The notes: generated by a model from the letters alone, not told the origin. A DNA stretch of 64,000 nucleotides from Hyphomonas sp. (GCA_016124495.1 WGNP01000011.1:50596-114595), one strand, 5' to 3'. Positions 48,637-58,852 are shown, counted from the first letter of the stretch. Program-made: numbers and translations.

Positions 48637-49533
48637 ATGGGGGAAGTTACCGGGTTCGAGCAGAGGCTGAAGGAAGTGGCAGACCGGGTGACGGTGGCGC
48701 TCGATCAGCTGATTCCGCCTGCCAGCGGTCCTGAAGCCAACCTGATGCGCGCCATGCGCCATGCCGCCCTCGCCAATGGCAAGAGGATGCGCCCTTTCTT
48801 CGTGCTTGAAACAGGCGCGATGTTCGGTGCCTCCGAGAAAAGCCTGTTGCGCACGGCGGCGGCGCTCGAGTGCGTGCACTGTTATTCGCTGGTCCATGAC
48901 GACTTGCCCTGCATGGACGATGACGATTTCCGGCGCGGCCAGCCTACGGTTCACAAGGCCTTCGACGAGGCGACGGCCGTGCTTGCCGGCGACGCCCTGC
49001 TGACACTGGCGTTCAAGATCCTCGCCTCGAGCGAAACCCATGACGATCCGGCCATCCGCGTCATGCTGATCGAGCGTCTTTCCGATGCCTCAGGCGCCCG
49101 CGGCATGGTGGGCGGTCAGATGATCGACATGCTGGAGCTCGACAGCCCCCGGGACCTCAACACGATCACCCGTATGCAACGCCTCAAGACGGGCGCCCTG
49201 ATTTCCTATGCCATGGAAGCGGCGGCGATCATCGGCCATGCGCGCGAAGCCGAACGCAACGCCCTGGCCGGATTTGCCAATGACCTGGGCCTCGCCTACC
49301 AGATCGCCGACGATATTCTGGATGCTGAAGGTGACGAGGATATCGCCGGAAAGCCGCTGCGGACCGATCATGCGGCTGGAAAAGCCAATTTCGTGACCCT
49401 GCTGGGGGTCGACGGAGCCCGCCAGAGGGTCCGTTTGCTGGCGGCCCAGGCCAAGGAACATCTGGGAATTTTCCGTGACAAGGCCGCTATACTGCTCCAT
49501 TCCGTGGACTATGTATTAGACAGGCCACGTTGA
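48637..49533 (+). CDS. ispA: polyprenyl synthetase, farnesyl diphosphate synthase
   Basis: A 298-aa short-chain trans-prenyltransferase. The first Asp-rich motif is DDLPCMDDDD (about residues 88-97), where the two extra residues are typical of bacterial FPP synthases. The second is DDILDAEGDED (about 226-236). It condenses IPP with DMAPP/GPP to farnesyl diphosphate in the cytosol. Its position between xseB and dxs, the first enzyme of the MEP pathway, supports an isoprenoid operon. Confidence 0.94.
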   Translation: MGEVTGFEQRLKEVADRVTVALDQLIPPASGPEANLMRAMRHAALANGKRMRPFFVLETGAMFGASEKSLLRTAAALECVHCYSLVHDDLPCMDDDDFRRGQPTVHKAFDEATAVLAGDALLTLAFKILASSETHDDPAIRVMLIERLSDASGARGMVGGQMIDMLELDSPRDLNTITRMQRLKTGALISYAMEAAAIIGHAREAERNALAGFANDLGLAYQIADDILDAEGDEDIAGKPLRTDHAAGKANFVTLLGVDGARQRVRLLAAQAKEHLGIFRDKAAILLHSVDYVLDRPR

Positions 49534-49569
49534 AACGACTGCGCTGACATCAAGAAAAGACAACGCGAG

Positions 49570-51492
49570 ATGACAGAAATTCGCCCCAACCGGCTGCTCG
49601 ATGCCATCAATTCCCCGGCGGACCTGAAGGGGCGTTCGCGCGCCGAAATCAAGCAGATCGCCGACGAAGTCCGTGAGGAAGTCATTGATGTCGTGGCGGT
49701 GACGGGCGGCCACCTTGGTTCGGGCCTGGGCGTTGTCGAGCTGACCGTGGCGATCCATTCGGTCTTCAACACGCCGGACGACAGGCTGGTCTGGGATGTC
49801 GGCCACCAGTGCTATCCTCACAAGATCCTTACCGGCCGCCGCGACCGGATGCGCACGCTCCGGCAGGGCGGGGGCCTTTCCGGCTTCACCAAGCGTTCCG
49901 AGAGCGAATTCGACCCCTTCGGCGCCGCCCACGCCGCCACCTCCATTTCCGCGGGCCTTGGCTTTGCCAAAGCGCGCGACCTGCAGGGCCGCCGGAACAA
50001 TGTGGTCTGCGTCATTGGCGACGGATCGATGTCGGCCGGCATGGCCTATGAAGCGATGAACAATGCGGGCGCTGACAAGTCGCGCCTGATCGTCATCCTC
50101 AACGACAATGACATGTCGATCGCCCCGCCGGTCGGCGCCATGAGCCACTATTTCTCGCGCCTCGTCTCTTCGCGCCCGTATCGCGGGCTGCGCCGCTTCG
50201 CGAAAAAGGTTGTTGCCCCGATGGGCCTGGAGTCGCCGGCACGCCGCGCCGAAGAGTACCTGCGCGGTTTCGCGATGGGCGGCACCATGTTCGAGGAGAT
50301 GGGCTTTTACTATATCGGCCCGGTCGACGGGCACGATCTTGATACCCTGCTGCCGATCCTCGAAAACGTTCGCGACATCGAAGATGGCCCGATCCTGCTT
50401 CACGTCGTGACGCAGAAAGGCAAGGGCTACGCTCCGGCAGAAAACTCCGCGGACAAGTATCACGGCGTCTCGAAATTCTCGGTCGTCACCGGCGAGCAGT
50501 CCAAAGGCGCCGCCGGTCCGCCGACTTACCAGAAAGTGTTCGGCCAGACGCTGGCCAGACTCGGCGAGACGGATGAGCGCATCTGCGCAATCACGGCCGC
50601 CATGCCGTCCGGCACCTCGACGGATATCTTCGGCGCCAGGTTCCCGCAACGCCATTTCGATGTCGGTATCGCCGAGCAGCACGCTGTCACGTTTGCGGCA
50701 GGACTCGCGGCCGACGGTATGAAGCCGTTCTGCGCGATCTACTCGACCTTCCTTCAGCGTGGCTACGACCAGGTGGTCCACGACGTGGCGATCCAGAAAC
50801 TGCCGGTCCGGTTCGCGCTTGACCGCGCCGGCCTCGTCGGGGCCGATGGCGCAACCCATGCCGGCAGTTTCGACATCGGCTACCTCGGCGCGTTGCCGGG
50901 TTTTGTCTGCATGGCACCCGGTGATGAAGCCGATCTTGCCCGCATGGTGAGGACCGCGCTCGAGATCGACGATGGCCCGAGCTCGATCCGTTATCCGCGC
51001 GGCGAAGGCATCGGCATCGAAATCCCGGCCGACCTGAAAGCCCTCGAGATCGGCAGGGGCCGGATCGTCCGCGAGGGGACCACCGTCGCAATCCTGTCCT
51101 TCGGCGCGCGCCTGCAGGAATCCCTGAAAGCTGCAGAAATGCTCTCCGCCCAGGGGCTCAGTACAACGGTCGCAGATGCCCGCTTCTCACGGCCGCTGGA
51201 CGGGGAACTGGTCGAGCGGCTGGCGAAGGAACACGAAGTCCTCATCACGATCGAAGAAGGCGCCAAAGGCGGCTTCGGCAGTTTCGTGCTCGAACACCTG
51301 GCCAATGCCGGGGCGCTCGACACCGGCCTCAAGATCCGCATCATGACCCTGCCGGACGTTTTCCAGGACCAGGATTCGCCGTTCGCGATGTATGAGACAG
51401 CGGGCCTCAATGCCCGCCATATCGCAGCCCGCGCCATCGAGGCGCTCGGCCGGGGTGACATTTCTGCAATCGAGAGCGCCGCCCGCGCCTGA
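49570..51492 (+). CDS. dxs: 1-deoxy-D-xylulose-5-phosphate synthase
   Basis: A 640-aa thiamine diphosphate enzyme that condenses pyruvate with glyceraldehyde 3-phosphate, entry point of the MEP isoprenoid pathway. The ThDP-binding [18 protein letters not shown] block (about residues 152-169), the transketolase-like [14 protein letters not shown] near the N-terminus, and the pyrimidine-domain [18 protein letters not shown] with the catalytic Glu are intact. It lies 36 bp after ispA, and its length is normal. Confidence 0.97.
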   Translation: MTEIRPNRLLDAINSPADLKGRSRAEIKQIADEVREEVIDVVAVTGGHLGSGLGVVELTVAIHSVFNTPDDRLVWDVGHQCYPHKILTGRRDRMRTLRQGGGLSGFTKRSESEFDPFGAAHAATSISAGLGFAKARDLQGRRNNVVCVIGDGSMSAGMAYEAMNNAGADKSRLIVILNDNDMSIAPPVGAMSHYFSRLVSSRPYRGLRRFAKKVVAPMGLESPARRAEEYLRGFAMGGTMFEEMGFYYIGPVDGHDLDTLLPILENVRDIEDGPILLHVVTQKGKGYAPAENSADKYHGVSKFSVVTGEQSKGAAGPPTYQKVFGQTLARLGETDERICAITAAMPSGTSTDIFGARFPQRHFDVGIAEQHAVTFAAGLAADGMKPFCAIYSTFLQRGYDQVVHDVAIQKLPVRFALDRAGLVGADGATHAGSFDIGYLGALPGFVCMAPGDEADLARMVRTALEIDDGPSSIRYPRGEGIGIEIPADLKALEIGRGRIVREGTTVAILSFGARLQESLKAAEMLSAQGLSTTVADARFSRPLDGELVERLAKEHEVLITIEEGAKGGFGSFVLEHLANAGALDTGLKIRIMTLPDVFQDQDSPFAMYETAGLNARHIAARAIEALGRGDISAIESAARA

Positions 51493-51612
51493 GCGCCAGA
51501 CGCCGCAAATTGACCTGAGTTCAGCCATGTCCCTGCCTGGCTTGCCACGCTAGACAAAGCATCGCGCAACTTTGTTTCAGCGCAGTTCAACACTTTTGAC
51601 CGGAGAAAACAG

Positions 51613-52263
51613 ATGCTTCGTCCTCTCTTGCTTGCCGCGGCCTGCGCGCTCGTGCTCTCCGCCTGCGCGTCTTCGAATTCCCCGGGTGCCTCCGCGCCCG
51701 CAGCCGCCGGGACCTCGGCCGTCGTCTCGCCATACTATCTCGGCCTGCGGACGGCTGATGAACTCGTCAGCGCCGGCAACACGCCGACCGCCATCCAGCG
51801 CCTCATGCAGCTGGCCGGTGATACGAGCCTGTCACCCGAGCAGCGTTCTGAAGTCCTCTACAGGCTTGGCAAGCTCAGTATCTCGCCGACCGGCTATGAC
51901 GCCGAAGGCGCCGTTGAGTATTTCAACGAAGTCCTGACCGGTTTCGCCGCGACCCCGGCGGCGAAACAGTCGGCCGCCGCCCTGCCGGCCGCCGAGGCCG
52001 CCGTTGCCGTCCACCTTGCGACCCTGGAATCGCTCGACGCGGCCCGCTCCGATAAGTTCCTGGCCCTGTTCAACCTCGGGCGCCACCTCGATGCCATCGA
52101 CCTGATGATCGCCAATGACATCCTGCCGGGCAATGAGGAGCTGCTGGCGATGTACCAGATCGGCTATTTCTGCGAAGATTCGAACCTGACCGGCCGCGCT
52201 TATTCCGTCACTGACCGCGATGGCACGGTCCGCAGCCTGCGCTTCTGCGACGCCGGCAAGTAA
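51613..52263 (+). CDS. hypothetical lipoprotein
   Basis: A 216-aa protein with a lipoprotein signal (MLRPLLLAAACALVLSAC, lipidated Cys at residue 18) and an Ala/Ser/Pro-rich linker to about residue 38. The rest is predicted helical and Ala/Leu-rich, with TPR-like helical pairs around LYRLGKLSISPTGYDAEGAV and FLALFNLGRHLDAIDLMIA. I do not recognise a family. It sits 120 bp after dxs with its own leader and is followed by a very strong palindrome. Confidence 0.75.
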   Translation: MLRPLLLAAACALVLSACASSNSPGASAPAAAGTSAVVSPYYLGLRTADELVSAGNTPTAIQRLMQLAGDTSLSPEQRSEVLYRLGKLSISPTGYDAEGAVEYFNEVLTGFAATPAAKQSAAALPAAEAAVAVHLATLESLDAARSDKFLALFNLGRHLDAIDLMIANDILPGNEELLAMYQIGYFCEDSNLTGRAYSVTDRDGTVRSLRFCDAGK

Positions 52264-52312
52264 CTGGCACAACGAGCCGGCGCCGCCTCGCCAGCTGGGA
52301 GACAACACCGCA

Positions 52313-52357
52313 GGGCCGCTGTTCCCCGCTTGCCCGGCAAGCGGGGAACAGCGGCCC
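52313..52357. repeat. perfect 22-bp-arm intergenic palindrome
   Basis: Arms 52313-52334 and 52336-52357 are exact reverse complements around a single central C (left arm begins GGGCCGCTGTTCCCC). It lies 50 bp after the lipoprotein gene stop and has no T-tract. It may be a terminator or a REP-like dispersed element. Confidence 0.9.
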
Positions 52358-52464
52358 GTTCGCTTGCGGGCGGCGCGGCCATCCCTGCCGAAATTGGCGC
52401 CTTGCCTCTTCAAAGGGCCCTCCAGACATGGTTTGCTGGCAACGATCAAACATTCTGGAGGAAA

Positions 52465-54219
52465 ATGACCATGGCCGAAGGCGCGAGTTCGAACTGGCCC
52501 GTAATGTCGATTGCGGCGGCCAATGCGGCGCTCGCCGGGCCGGGCTCTCCGGTCGAACTGGAGGACGCCGTGATCGGCGGCGTGCCGATGAAGGTCTACA
52601 AGAACGCGCCGCCCACGATCCCCTTCATCCTTGAGGCGGCAGCAGCCCAGTTCGGGGACCGGACCTATATCGTCTACGAAAACGAGCGCGTCACTTTCCG
52701 CGCCCTGCATCTGGCCTCGCGCAGGCTGGCCAGGGCGCTGGTGTCGGATTTCGGCATCGTGAAGGGCGACCGCGTGGCGGTCATCATGCGCAACTATCCC
52801 GAATGGCCGCTTGGCTTTTACGCCGCGCTGAGCGCCGGCGCGATCACAACACCGATGAACTCCTGGTGGACCGCTGAGGAGCTGGAGTACGGATTGTCGT
52901 TCGTGGGCGTCAAGGCTGCGATCGTCGATGCCCAGATTTACGAACGCATCCGGGGCATGCTCGAACGCCTGCCCGACCTGAAGCACATCCTGATTGCACG
53001 CGAATCCGTTGAAGAAATTGCCGATCCGCGCGTCGCCTCCCTGAACGACATTGTGGGTCATCCGAATTCCTGGGCGGACCTGCCGGACGCCGGGCCATCC
53101 GGGGTCGAACTCGGCCCGGACGACGATGCCACCATCATGTACACGTCCGGCACCACGGGTAAGCCGAAGGGCGCGCTCGCCACCCACCGCGCCGTGATCT
53201 CCAACATGTTCAATTCGACCACGTGCCAGGCCCGCATGTACCTGCGCAAGGGCGAGCCCATCCCCGCGCCGGACCCGGACGCGATGCGCGGCACGCTGCT
53301 TGCCGTGCCCTTCTTCCACGCGACCGGAGCCTTCGCAATCCTCATCCCCTCCGCCCTGCGCGGTGACAAGATCGTGTCGATGTACAAATGGGACGCCGGT
53401 CAGGCGCTGCCGATCATCGAAGCGGAGAAGATAACGTCCGTAGGCGGCGTACCCGCGATTGCCTGGCAGCTGCTGGAACATCCCGACCGGGACAAGTACG
53501 ACCTCTCGAGCATCCAGGTCATATCCTATGGCGGTGCGCCTTCGGCGCCCGAGCTCGTCTCGACGATCAAGAAGCGCTTCCCGGACGCGGCCCCCGGCAA
53601 TGGCTGGGGCATGACAGAGACCTGCGCGACAGCCACGCTGAACATCGGCGAGGATTATGTGAACCGCCCCTCCAGCGCCGGCGCGCCTCCGGGCGCGGTT
53701 GAGATCAGGATCTGTGATCCCGAGGGCAGGGACGTGGCGCCGGGCGAGGTCGGCGAACTCTGGTGCAAGGGTCCGTCCAACTGCCGGCTTTACTGGAACC
53801 GCCCGGACGCAACCGCTGAAACCTTCCGCAATGGCTGGGTCGTCACGGGCGATCTTGCGCGCATCGACGAGGAAGGCTTCCTCTACCTCGTCGACCGCGC
53901 CAAGGACATGCTGATCCGCGGCGGAGAAAACATCTACTGCATCGAAGTCGAGAACGCGCTCTATGACCACCCTGCCGTGATGGACGCTGCGGTCGTAGGC
54001 ATCCAGCACAAGATCCTCGGCGAGGAAGTCGGCGCCGTCGTACAGCTGAAGCCCGGCAAAGGCGCAACCGAGGCGGAGCTGCGCGCGCATGTCGCCGGGC
54101 AACTGGCTGCGTTCAAGGTGCCGGTTGAGATCCAGTTCCAGAACGAACCTCTGCCGCGCAACGCGAACGGCAAGATCGTGAAGTCCGAACTGCGCCAGCG
54201 CTTCAAAGCGAGAGCCTGA
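52465..54219 (+). CDS. class I adenylate-forming acyl-CoA synthetase
   Basis: A 584-aa AMP-dependent synthetase/ligase. The P-loop-like A3 motif is IMYTSGTTGKPKGAL (about residues 220-234), the A5 motif is GWGMTETCA, A7 is VTGDLARIDEEGFLYLVDRAKDM, and the hinge and catalytic Lys region NGKIVKSELR closes the protein. It activates a fatty or aromatic acid to its CoA thioester. GGAGG lies 4 bp before the ATG at 52465; the open frame upstream to 52330 covers the palindrome and is not coding. The aldo/keto reductase gene follows after 4 bp. Confidence 0.9.
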   Translation: MTMAEGASSNWPVMSIAAANAALAGPGSPVELEDAVIGGVPMKVYKNAPPTIPFILEAAAAQFGDRTYIVYENERVTFRALHLASRRLARALVSDFGIVKGDRVAVIMRNYPEWPLGFYAALSAGAITTPMNSWWTAEELEYGLSFVGVKAAIVDAQIYERIRGMLERLPDLKHILIARESVEEIADPRVASLNDIVGHPNSWADLPDAGPSGVELGPDDDATIMYTSGTTGKPKGALATHRAVISNMFNSTTCQARMYLRKGEPIPAPDPDAMRGTLLAVPFFHATGAFAILIPSALRGDKIVSMYKWDAGQALPIIEAEKITSVGGVPAIAWQLLEHPDRDKYDLSSIQVISYGGAPSAPELVSTIKKRFPDAAPGNGWGMTETCATATLNIGEDYVNRPSSAGAPPGAVEIRICDPEGRDVAPGEVGELWCKGPSNCRLYWNRPDATAETFRNGWVVTGDLARIDEEGFLYLVDRAKDMLIRGGENIYCIEVENALYDHPAVMDAAVVGIQHKILGEEVGAVVQLKPGKGATEAELRAHVAGQLAAFKVPVEIQFQNEPLPRNANGKIVKSELRQRFKARA

Positions 54220-54223
54220 CCGC

Positions 54224-55246
54224 ATGACCGCTACCAGAAGACGTATCGGCGACCGGGATATCCATCCCATCGGCCTCGGCTGCATGAACATCACATACGC
54301 TTACGGGCCGCCGATTGATGAGTCCGAGGCCAGGGCCTTGCTGGTGCGGGCCCTGGATATCGGGTGCGATTTTCTCGACACGGCCACGATCTACGGCCTG
54401 GGCCGCAGCGAGGAACTGATCGGCGAGGCGCTGGGGCACAGGCGCAGGGAATACTTCCTCGCCAGCAAGTGTGTGCTGGGTTTCCGGGATGGCCAGCGCG
54501 TGCTGGATGGCCGGCCGGAAGCGATCAAGGCCGCCTGCGAAGCGAGCCTCAAACGTCTGCGTACGGATGTGATCGATCTCTATTATCTGCACCGTCCGGA
54601 TCCGAAGGTGCCGGTGGAGGAGTCTGCAGGCGCGCTGGCCGATCTGGTCGCCGAGGGCAAGATCCGCTTTATCGGCCTGTCCGAAATGGGCGCAGACCAG
54701 CTGCGCCGGGCACACGCCGTGCACCCGGTTGCCGCGATGCAGTCCGAATATTCTCTCTGGGTGCGTAATCCGGAGATTGCGGTCCTCGATGCCTGCCGCG
54801 AACTCGGCACCGTGCTGGTGGCGTTCTCGCCTGTGGGGCGCGGCTTTCTTGCCGATCCTCCGGCGGACCCGGAAACGTTCCATGCCAGCGATATGCGCCT
54901 GAGCATGTTCCCCCGGTTCAGGCCGGAATTCTACCCGGCCAACCTCGCCCTGCTGGACGAGGCGAAAGCCGTTTCGCGCGAGGCCGGCTGCTCTGTGGCG
55001 CAGCTGGCGCTCGCCTGGACGCTTGCCAGGGGCAGCCATGTGATCCCCATTCCCGGCACGAAGAGCCTCGCGCACCTTGAAGAGAACCACGCCGCCGCGC
55101 AGGTCATGCTGTCGCCCGCCCAGGTCGCGCGCCTCGACGCCCACTTTGCGCCGGAGCGGGCGGCCGGCCCGCGCTACAGCCCGCCGGGGCAGGCGGGGGT
55201 GACAACGGAAATGTACGATTTTGAAAAGCAGGCCCATGGCGGATAA
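54224..55246 (+). CDS. aldo/keto reductase
   Basis: A 340-aa NADPH-dependent aldo/keto reductase with a TIM-barrel fold. The catalytic tetrad is visible as Asp/Tyr in FLDTATIYGLGRSEELIGEAL, Lys in FLASKCVLG, and His in LYYLHRPDP. The C-terminal cofactor site is IPIPGTKSLAHLEEN. It resembles the AKR13/YajO-like general reductases. It is placed between an acyl-CoA synthetase and a DUF938 methyltransferase with near-zero spacing, so they are co-transcribed. Confidence 0.92.
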   Translation: MTATRRRIGDRDIHPIGLGCMNITYAYGPPIDESEARALLVRALDIGCDFLDTATIYGLGRSEELIGEALGHRRREYFLASKCVLGFRDGQRVLDGRPEAIKAACEASLKRLRTDVIDLYYLHRPDPKVPVEESAGALADLVAEGKIRFIGLSEMGADQLRRAHAVHPVAAMQSEYSLWVRNPEIAVLDACRELGTVLVAFSPVGRGFLADPPADPETFHASDMRLSMFPRFRPEFYPANLALLDEAKAVSREAGCSVAQLALAWTLARGSHVIPIPGTKSLAHLEENHAAAQVMLSPAQVARLDAHFAPERAAGPRYSPPGQAGVTTEMYDFEKQAHGG

Positions 55247-55895
55247 GCCGCCGGTGGCGCTGGAGAACCGGGGCGAAGGCGAAGACGGGCGGCGCTACTC
55301 ACCTTCCGTCGCCCGCAACCGCGACCCGATCCGGGAGGCTCTGGCGCAGGTGTTCATCCCGCCCGCGCGCGTGCTCGAGATTGCCTCCGGAACCGGCGAA
55401 CACGGCGCCTTCCTGACATCCGGGTTGCCGGGCCTGCACTGGACCTATTCGGATCTGGACGGCGACAGCCTTGTCAGCCAGCGCGCCTGGCAGCAGGCGG
55501 ACACGGCCGGACGCCTGGCGGGACCCCTGCGCATAGATGCCTCCGCGCAGGATTGGGGCGACGCCGAAAGCCTGGCGCCGTGGGACGCGGTCTTCTGCGC
55601 CAACATGGTGCACATTGCGCCGTGGCCGGCGGCGGTAGGCCTGATCTGCGGGGCAGGGCGCCTATTGCGGCCAGGCGGCCTGCTCATCCTTTATGGACCG
55701 TTCGCCCGGTCAGGCGCCATGGCGCCCTCCAACGCCGCTTTCGACGAAAGCCTCAAGCTGCGCAATCCGGACTGGGGCGTGCGCGACCTCGACCGGGATC
55801 TCGTCCCGCTCGCGGATGCGTCTGGGCTGGCGCTGCAAAGCGTCACCGATATGCCGGCAAACAATCTGCTCGTCCGTTTCCGAAAGCCCGGCTGA
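55236..55895 (+). CDS. DUF938 SAM-dependent methyltransferase-like protein
   Basis: A 219-aa DUF938 protein. The N-terminal YSPSVARNRDPIREALAQVF (about residues 20-39) is the family signature. The SAM motif is VLEIASGTGEHGAFL, and FCANMVHIAPWPAA is in the place of motif IV. The reaction is unproven. The ATG at 55236 lies inside the aldo/keto reductase gene (11-bp overlap); an alternative TTG at 55221 adds five residues. It converges with metG, whose stop lies 3 bp away. Confidence 0.87.
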   Translation: MADKPPVALENRGEGEDGRRYSPSVARNRDPIREALAQVFIPPARVLEIASGTGEHGAFLTSGLPGLHWTYSDLDGDSLVSQRAWQQADTAGRLAGPLRIDASAQDWGDAESLAPWDAVFCANMVHIAPWPAAVGLICGAGRLLRPGGLLILYGPFARSGAMAPSNAAFDESLKLRNPDWGVRDLDRDLVPLADASGLALQSVTDMPANNLLVRFRKPG

Positions 55896-55905
55896 GGCTC
55901 AGCCG
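55889..55905. terminator. hairpin spanning the convergent DUF938 and metG stops
   Basis: CGGCTGA-GGC-TCAGCCG, a 7-bp stem with a 3-nt loop that contains both stop codons. It could terminate transcription in both directions, but the arms are partly constrained by coding sequence. Confidence 0.3.
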
Positions 55906-57620
55906 CCGCCGAAGCGCTCCGTCCATTCGGCGACCTGCGTGTCCTCGATCTTCTGGAACAGCACATCCGGCGGCGTGATCGGCGCGCCGCGCGGGATGGC
56001 GTCCAGGAGGCCCTTGTCCTGCCAGTCCGGCCAGCGGCGATGGCCCTCCGGAACGGCGAGCGCATCCAGCACCTTGCCGGAGGCATCCGGAATGACCGGC
56101 TGCGCGATGATTGCGAAGAGGGCCGCCAGGTTCAGGCCCGTCCGCACGCCGACAGCCGCGCCGTCCACATCCGACTTGTACTTTACCCAGGGCTCGGCCC
56201 GGGTGAGGTATTCGTTACCGGCTGCCCAGAGGGCGCGCGTCTCGGCCGCCGCTTTGCGAAACTCCATGGCCTCATAATGCTCGTCGATGGCTTTCAGCCG
56301 CGTCGCAAGTTCATTGGCCATCCAGGCCTCGGCCTCTCCGGGTGCGCCGGCATCCGGCACCTTCCCATCAAACTTCGACGCGCAGTACTTGGTGATGCGG
56401 TTGACGAAATTGCCGAGCACGTTTGCAAGGTCTGAATTGACGGCGGCCTGGAAGCCTTCCCAGGTGAAAGCCGCGTCCGAGCCTTCCGGCGCATTGGCGA
56501 TCAGGTACCAGCGCCAGTAATCCGCAGGCAGAAGACTGAGCGCCGTATCCATGAACACGCCGCGCTTGTTGCTGGTCGAAAACTTGCCGCCATACCAGGT
56601 GACCCAGTTGAACGCCTTCAGCTTGTCCACAGTCTTCCACGGCTCGCCGGACCCCAGCAGCGTCACCGGGAAGCTCACCGTATGGAACGCCACATTGTCC
56701 TTGCCCATGAACTGGACGTATTCCGTCTGGTCGGCGCCCTTGTCGCGCTTCCAGAGTTTCTCCCAGTCATTTCCCGTGGCCTCGGCCCATTCCTGCGTCG
56801 CCGAGATATAGCCGATGGGCGCATCGAACCAGACATAGAACACCTTGTTCCCGAAGCCCGGGCGCGGTGATCCGTCGGCGGACGTTACCTTCACGCCCCA
56901 GCTGAGGTCGCGTGTAATCGAGCGGGCAATCAGGCCCTCATCCAGCCACTTGTTGGCGATCGACACCGCCAGAGACGGCCAGGCCTTGCCCTTTTCGTTC
57001 ACCCAGGCGCGGATCGTCTCCTGCATGCCTGTCTGCTTGAGATAGAGGTGCTCGGTATCGCGCACTTCGATGTTCCGGCTGCCGGTGACCGCCGAATAGG
57101 GATTGATCAGCTCCACCGGGTCCAGCAACCGCCCGCAACTGTCGCACTGGTCGCCGCGCGCCTTCTCGAAGCCGCAATGCGGGCAGGTACCCTCGACATA
57201 CCGGTCCGGCAGGAACCGTCCGTCATCCACGGCATAAACCTGTTTCGAGGTTTGCGCCTCGATCAGGCCGTTCTTCTCCAGCTGTTGCGCGAAATGCTGC
57301 GTCAGCTTGTGGTTCGCCGGCCGCGACGTGCGGCCAAACCAGTCATACGACAGCAGGAAGCCTTCGCCGGCCCTGCGCTGGATCTCGTACTGCTCGTCGC
57401 AATACTGCTGCACCGTCTGGCCCGCCGCCTGCGCTGCCAGTTCGGCCGGCGTGCCGTGCTCGTCGGTGGCGCAGATATAGGTCACGTCATGGCCCTTGAG
57501 GCGCATCACCCGCGCATACACGTCCGCCGGCAGCATCGACCCGGCCAGGTTGCCGAGGTGCTTCACCCCGTTGATATAGGGCAAGGCAGACGTGATGAGG
57601 ATGCGCCGGGTCTGGGTCAT
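55899..57620 (-). CDS. metG: methionyl-tRNA synthetase
   Basis: A 573-aa class I aminoacyl-tRNA synthetase. The HIGH-equivalent is ALPYINGVKHLGN (residues about 13-25). The connective peptide carries one zinc-knuckle pair, CPHCGF and CDSC. The KMSKS loop is replaced by KFSTSNKRGVF, seen in this lineage branch. The anticodon-binding helical domain is present, but there is no C-terminal tRNA-binding EMAP domain. It charges tRNA-Met, including initiator tRNA. It is convergent with the DUF938 gene. Confidence 0.95.
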   Translation of the reverse strand: MTQTRRILITSALPYINGVKHLGNLAGSMLPADVYARVMRLKGHDVTYICATDEHGTPAELAAQAAGQTVQQYCDEQYEIQRRAGEGFLLSYDWFGRTSRPANHKLTQHFAQQLEKNGLIEAQTSKQVYAVDDGRFLPDRYVEGTCPHCGFEKARGDQCDSCGRLLDPVELINPYSAVTGSRNIEVRDTEHLYLKQTGMQETIRAWVNEKGKAWPSLAVSIANKWLDEGLIARSITRDLSWGVKVTSADGSPRPGFGNKVFYVWFDAPIGYISATQEWAEATGNDWEKLWKRDKGADQTEYVQFMGKDNVAFHTVSFPVTLLGSGEPWKTVDKLKAFNWVTWYGGKFSTSNKRGVFMDTALSLLPADYWRWYLIANAPEGSDAAFTWEGFQAAVNSDLANVLGNFVNRITKYCASKFDGKVPDAGAPGEAEAWMANELATRLKAIDEHYEAMEFRKAAAETRALWAAGNEYLTRAEPWVKYKSDVDGAAVGVRTGLNLAALFAIIAQPVIPDASGKVLDALAVPEGHRRWPDWQDKGLLDAIPRGAPITPPDVLFQKIEDTQVAEWTERFGGG

Positions 57621-57688
57621 GGGACGCCTCTTAGCCTTTCGGATCAGGGAAGTGCGCCTTTTAGCGCCCCGCGCAACAAAGGAAAGCG

Positions 57689-58852
57689 CTACACGCGGCC
57701 CCAGTAGGTTACCCGGCGCAGCAGGATTTCCATTGGCCCGCGCGGCGCAAGGCTCCGCCAGACACCCGTAAACAACAGGGAACTGATCGCCACCAGGGCT
57801 GCCACGAGCATCGCCTCGGCCGCCCCCATGGCCGCGAACTGGTCCAGCCCGTAGGCCGAGAAGATCAATGAAAAGACAACCGACTGGAGCAGGTACGCCG
57901 TCAGTGAGGCCGATCCGGCCCGGGCGAAGAACCGCCGGAGGGGGCCTGCCACGCCGCCGGATACGGCTGCAATCAGTCCGACATAGCCGAGCGCAGAAAA
58001 GGCCGAGAAGGCCATGATCACGCCGCTGCCCAGAATGTAGGTGCTGTCCACCGACGACGACGCCTGCAGCAGGATCCAGGCGCCGAGCGCGCTGCCCGCC
58101 AGCCCGATCGGCAGGAACACCCGGCGTGACAGTCTCCAGATCCGCGCCGTCGGCTGGTCAATCGCGCCCGCTTTCACGGCGGCAAGCCCGAAGCAGAAGA
58201 AACCGAAAACCGAGATACCCTGCTGAAAGATCACACTCGGCAGAACGAATGGCATGAGTTCGAGCCGGTAGAGCGCGGCGTCCCAGAAGTTGCCCTCGCC
58301 GAAAGCCGCGAGCGCCTCGGCGTCCATTTCCTCGTATCCGGCATCCGCCATCGCCTCGGGCGCGTAGGTTTCTCCGGCCCATATCATTGCCGCGAAGGAA
58401 AACAGCAGCAGGGTATTGAGCGCGATCAGAGCGATCCCGGTACGGACAAGCACCTTTACCGAAGCGTCGCGCAAGACAAACAGCAGGCATCCCAGCAAGC
58501 CATAGGTCAGCAGGATGTCACCGATCCAGAAGAAGATGAAATGCAGAATGCCCAGCACGATCAACGCTGCCATCCGCCGGAAATAGCGCGGCGCGAAATC
58601 TTTCCCGGCCCGCTCAGCCGCCATCAACTGGTAGCTCAGGCCCGCACCGAACATCATCGAGAAGAGCGGATAGGATTTCATCAGGAAAAGAAGGCTGACG
58701 AGGCTGTAGGCTGCCTGGTCCGTGGCCGTATCAAGCCCGCCATCGTGAAAACCGGTGGTAAACGGCTGGGCGAAACCGATGACGTTGACGACGGCGATCC
58801 CAAACAGGGCAAACGCCCTGAGCAGGTCAGGCATCAAGGCGCGATCTGCCAT
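57689..58852 (-). CDS. DUF418 family membrane protein (YeiB-like)
   Basis: A 387-aa inner-membrane protein with about nine or ten hydrophobic helices. The N-terminal DLLRAFALFGIAVVNVIGFA block and the C-terminal DUF418 domain (GPLRRFFARAGSASLTAYLLQSV) identify the YeiB-like DUF418 family, distantly related to membrane acyltransferases. Function unproven. Upstream of metG and in the same direction with a 68-bp gap. The tRNA-Thr gene starts 116 bp upstream on the other strand. Confidence 0.9.
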   Translation of the reverse strand: MADRALMPDLLRAFALFGIAVVNVIGFAQPFTTGFHDGGLDTATDQAAYSLVSLLFLMKSYPLFSMMFGAGLSYQLMAAERAGKDFAPRYFRRMAALIVLGILHFIFFWIGDILLTYGLLGCLLFVLRDASVKVLVRTGIALIALNTLLLFSFAAMIWAGETYAPEAMADAGYEEMDAEALAAFGEGNFWDAALYRLELMPFVLPSVIFQQGISVFGFFCFGLAAVKAGAIDQPTARIWRLSRRVFLPIGLAGSALGAWILLQASSSVDSTYILGSGVIMAFSAFSALGYVGLIAAVSGGVAGPLRRFFARAGSASLTAYLLQSVVFSLIFSAYGLDQFAAMGAAEAMLVAALVAISSLLFTGVWRSLAPRGPMEILLRRVTYWGRV

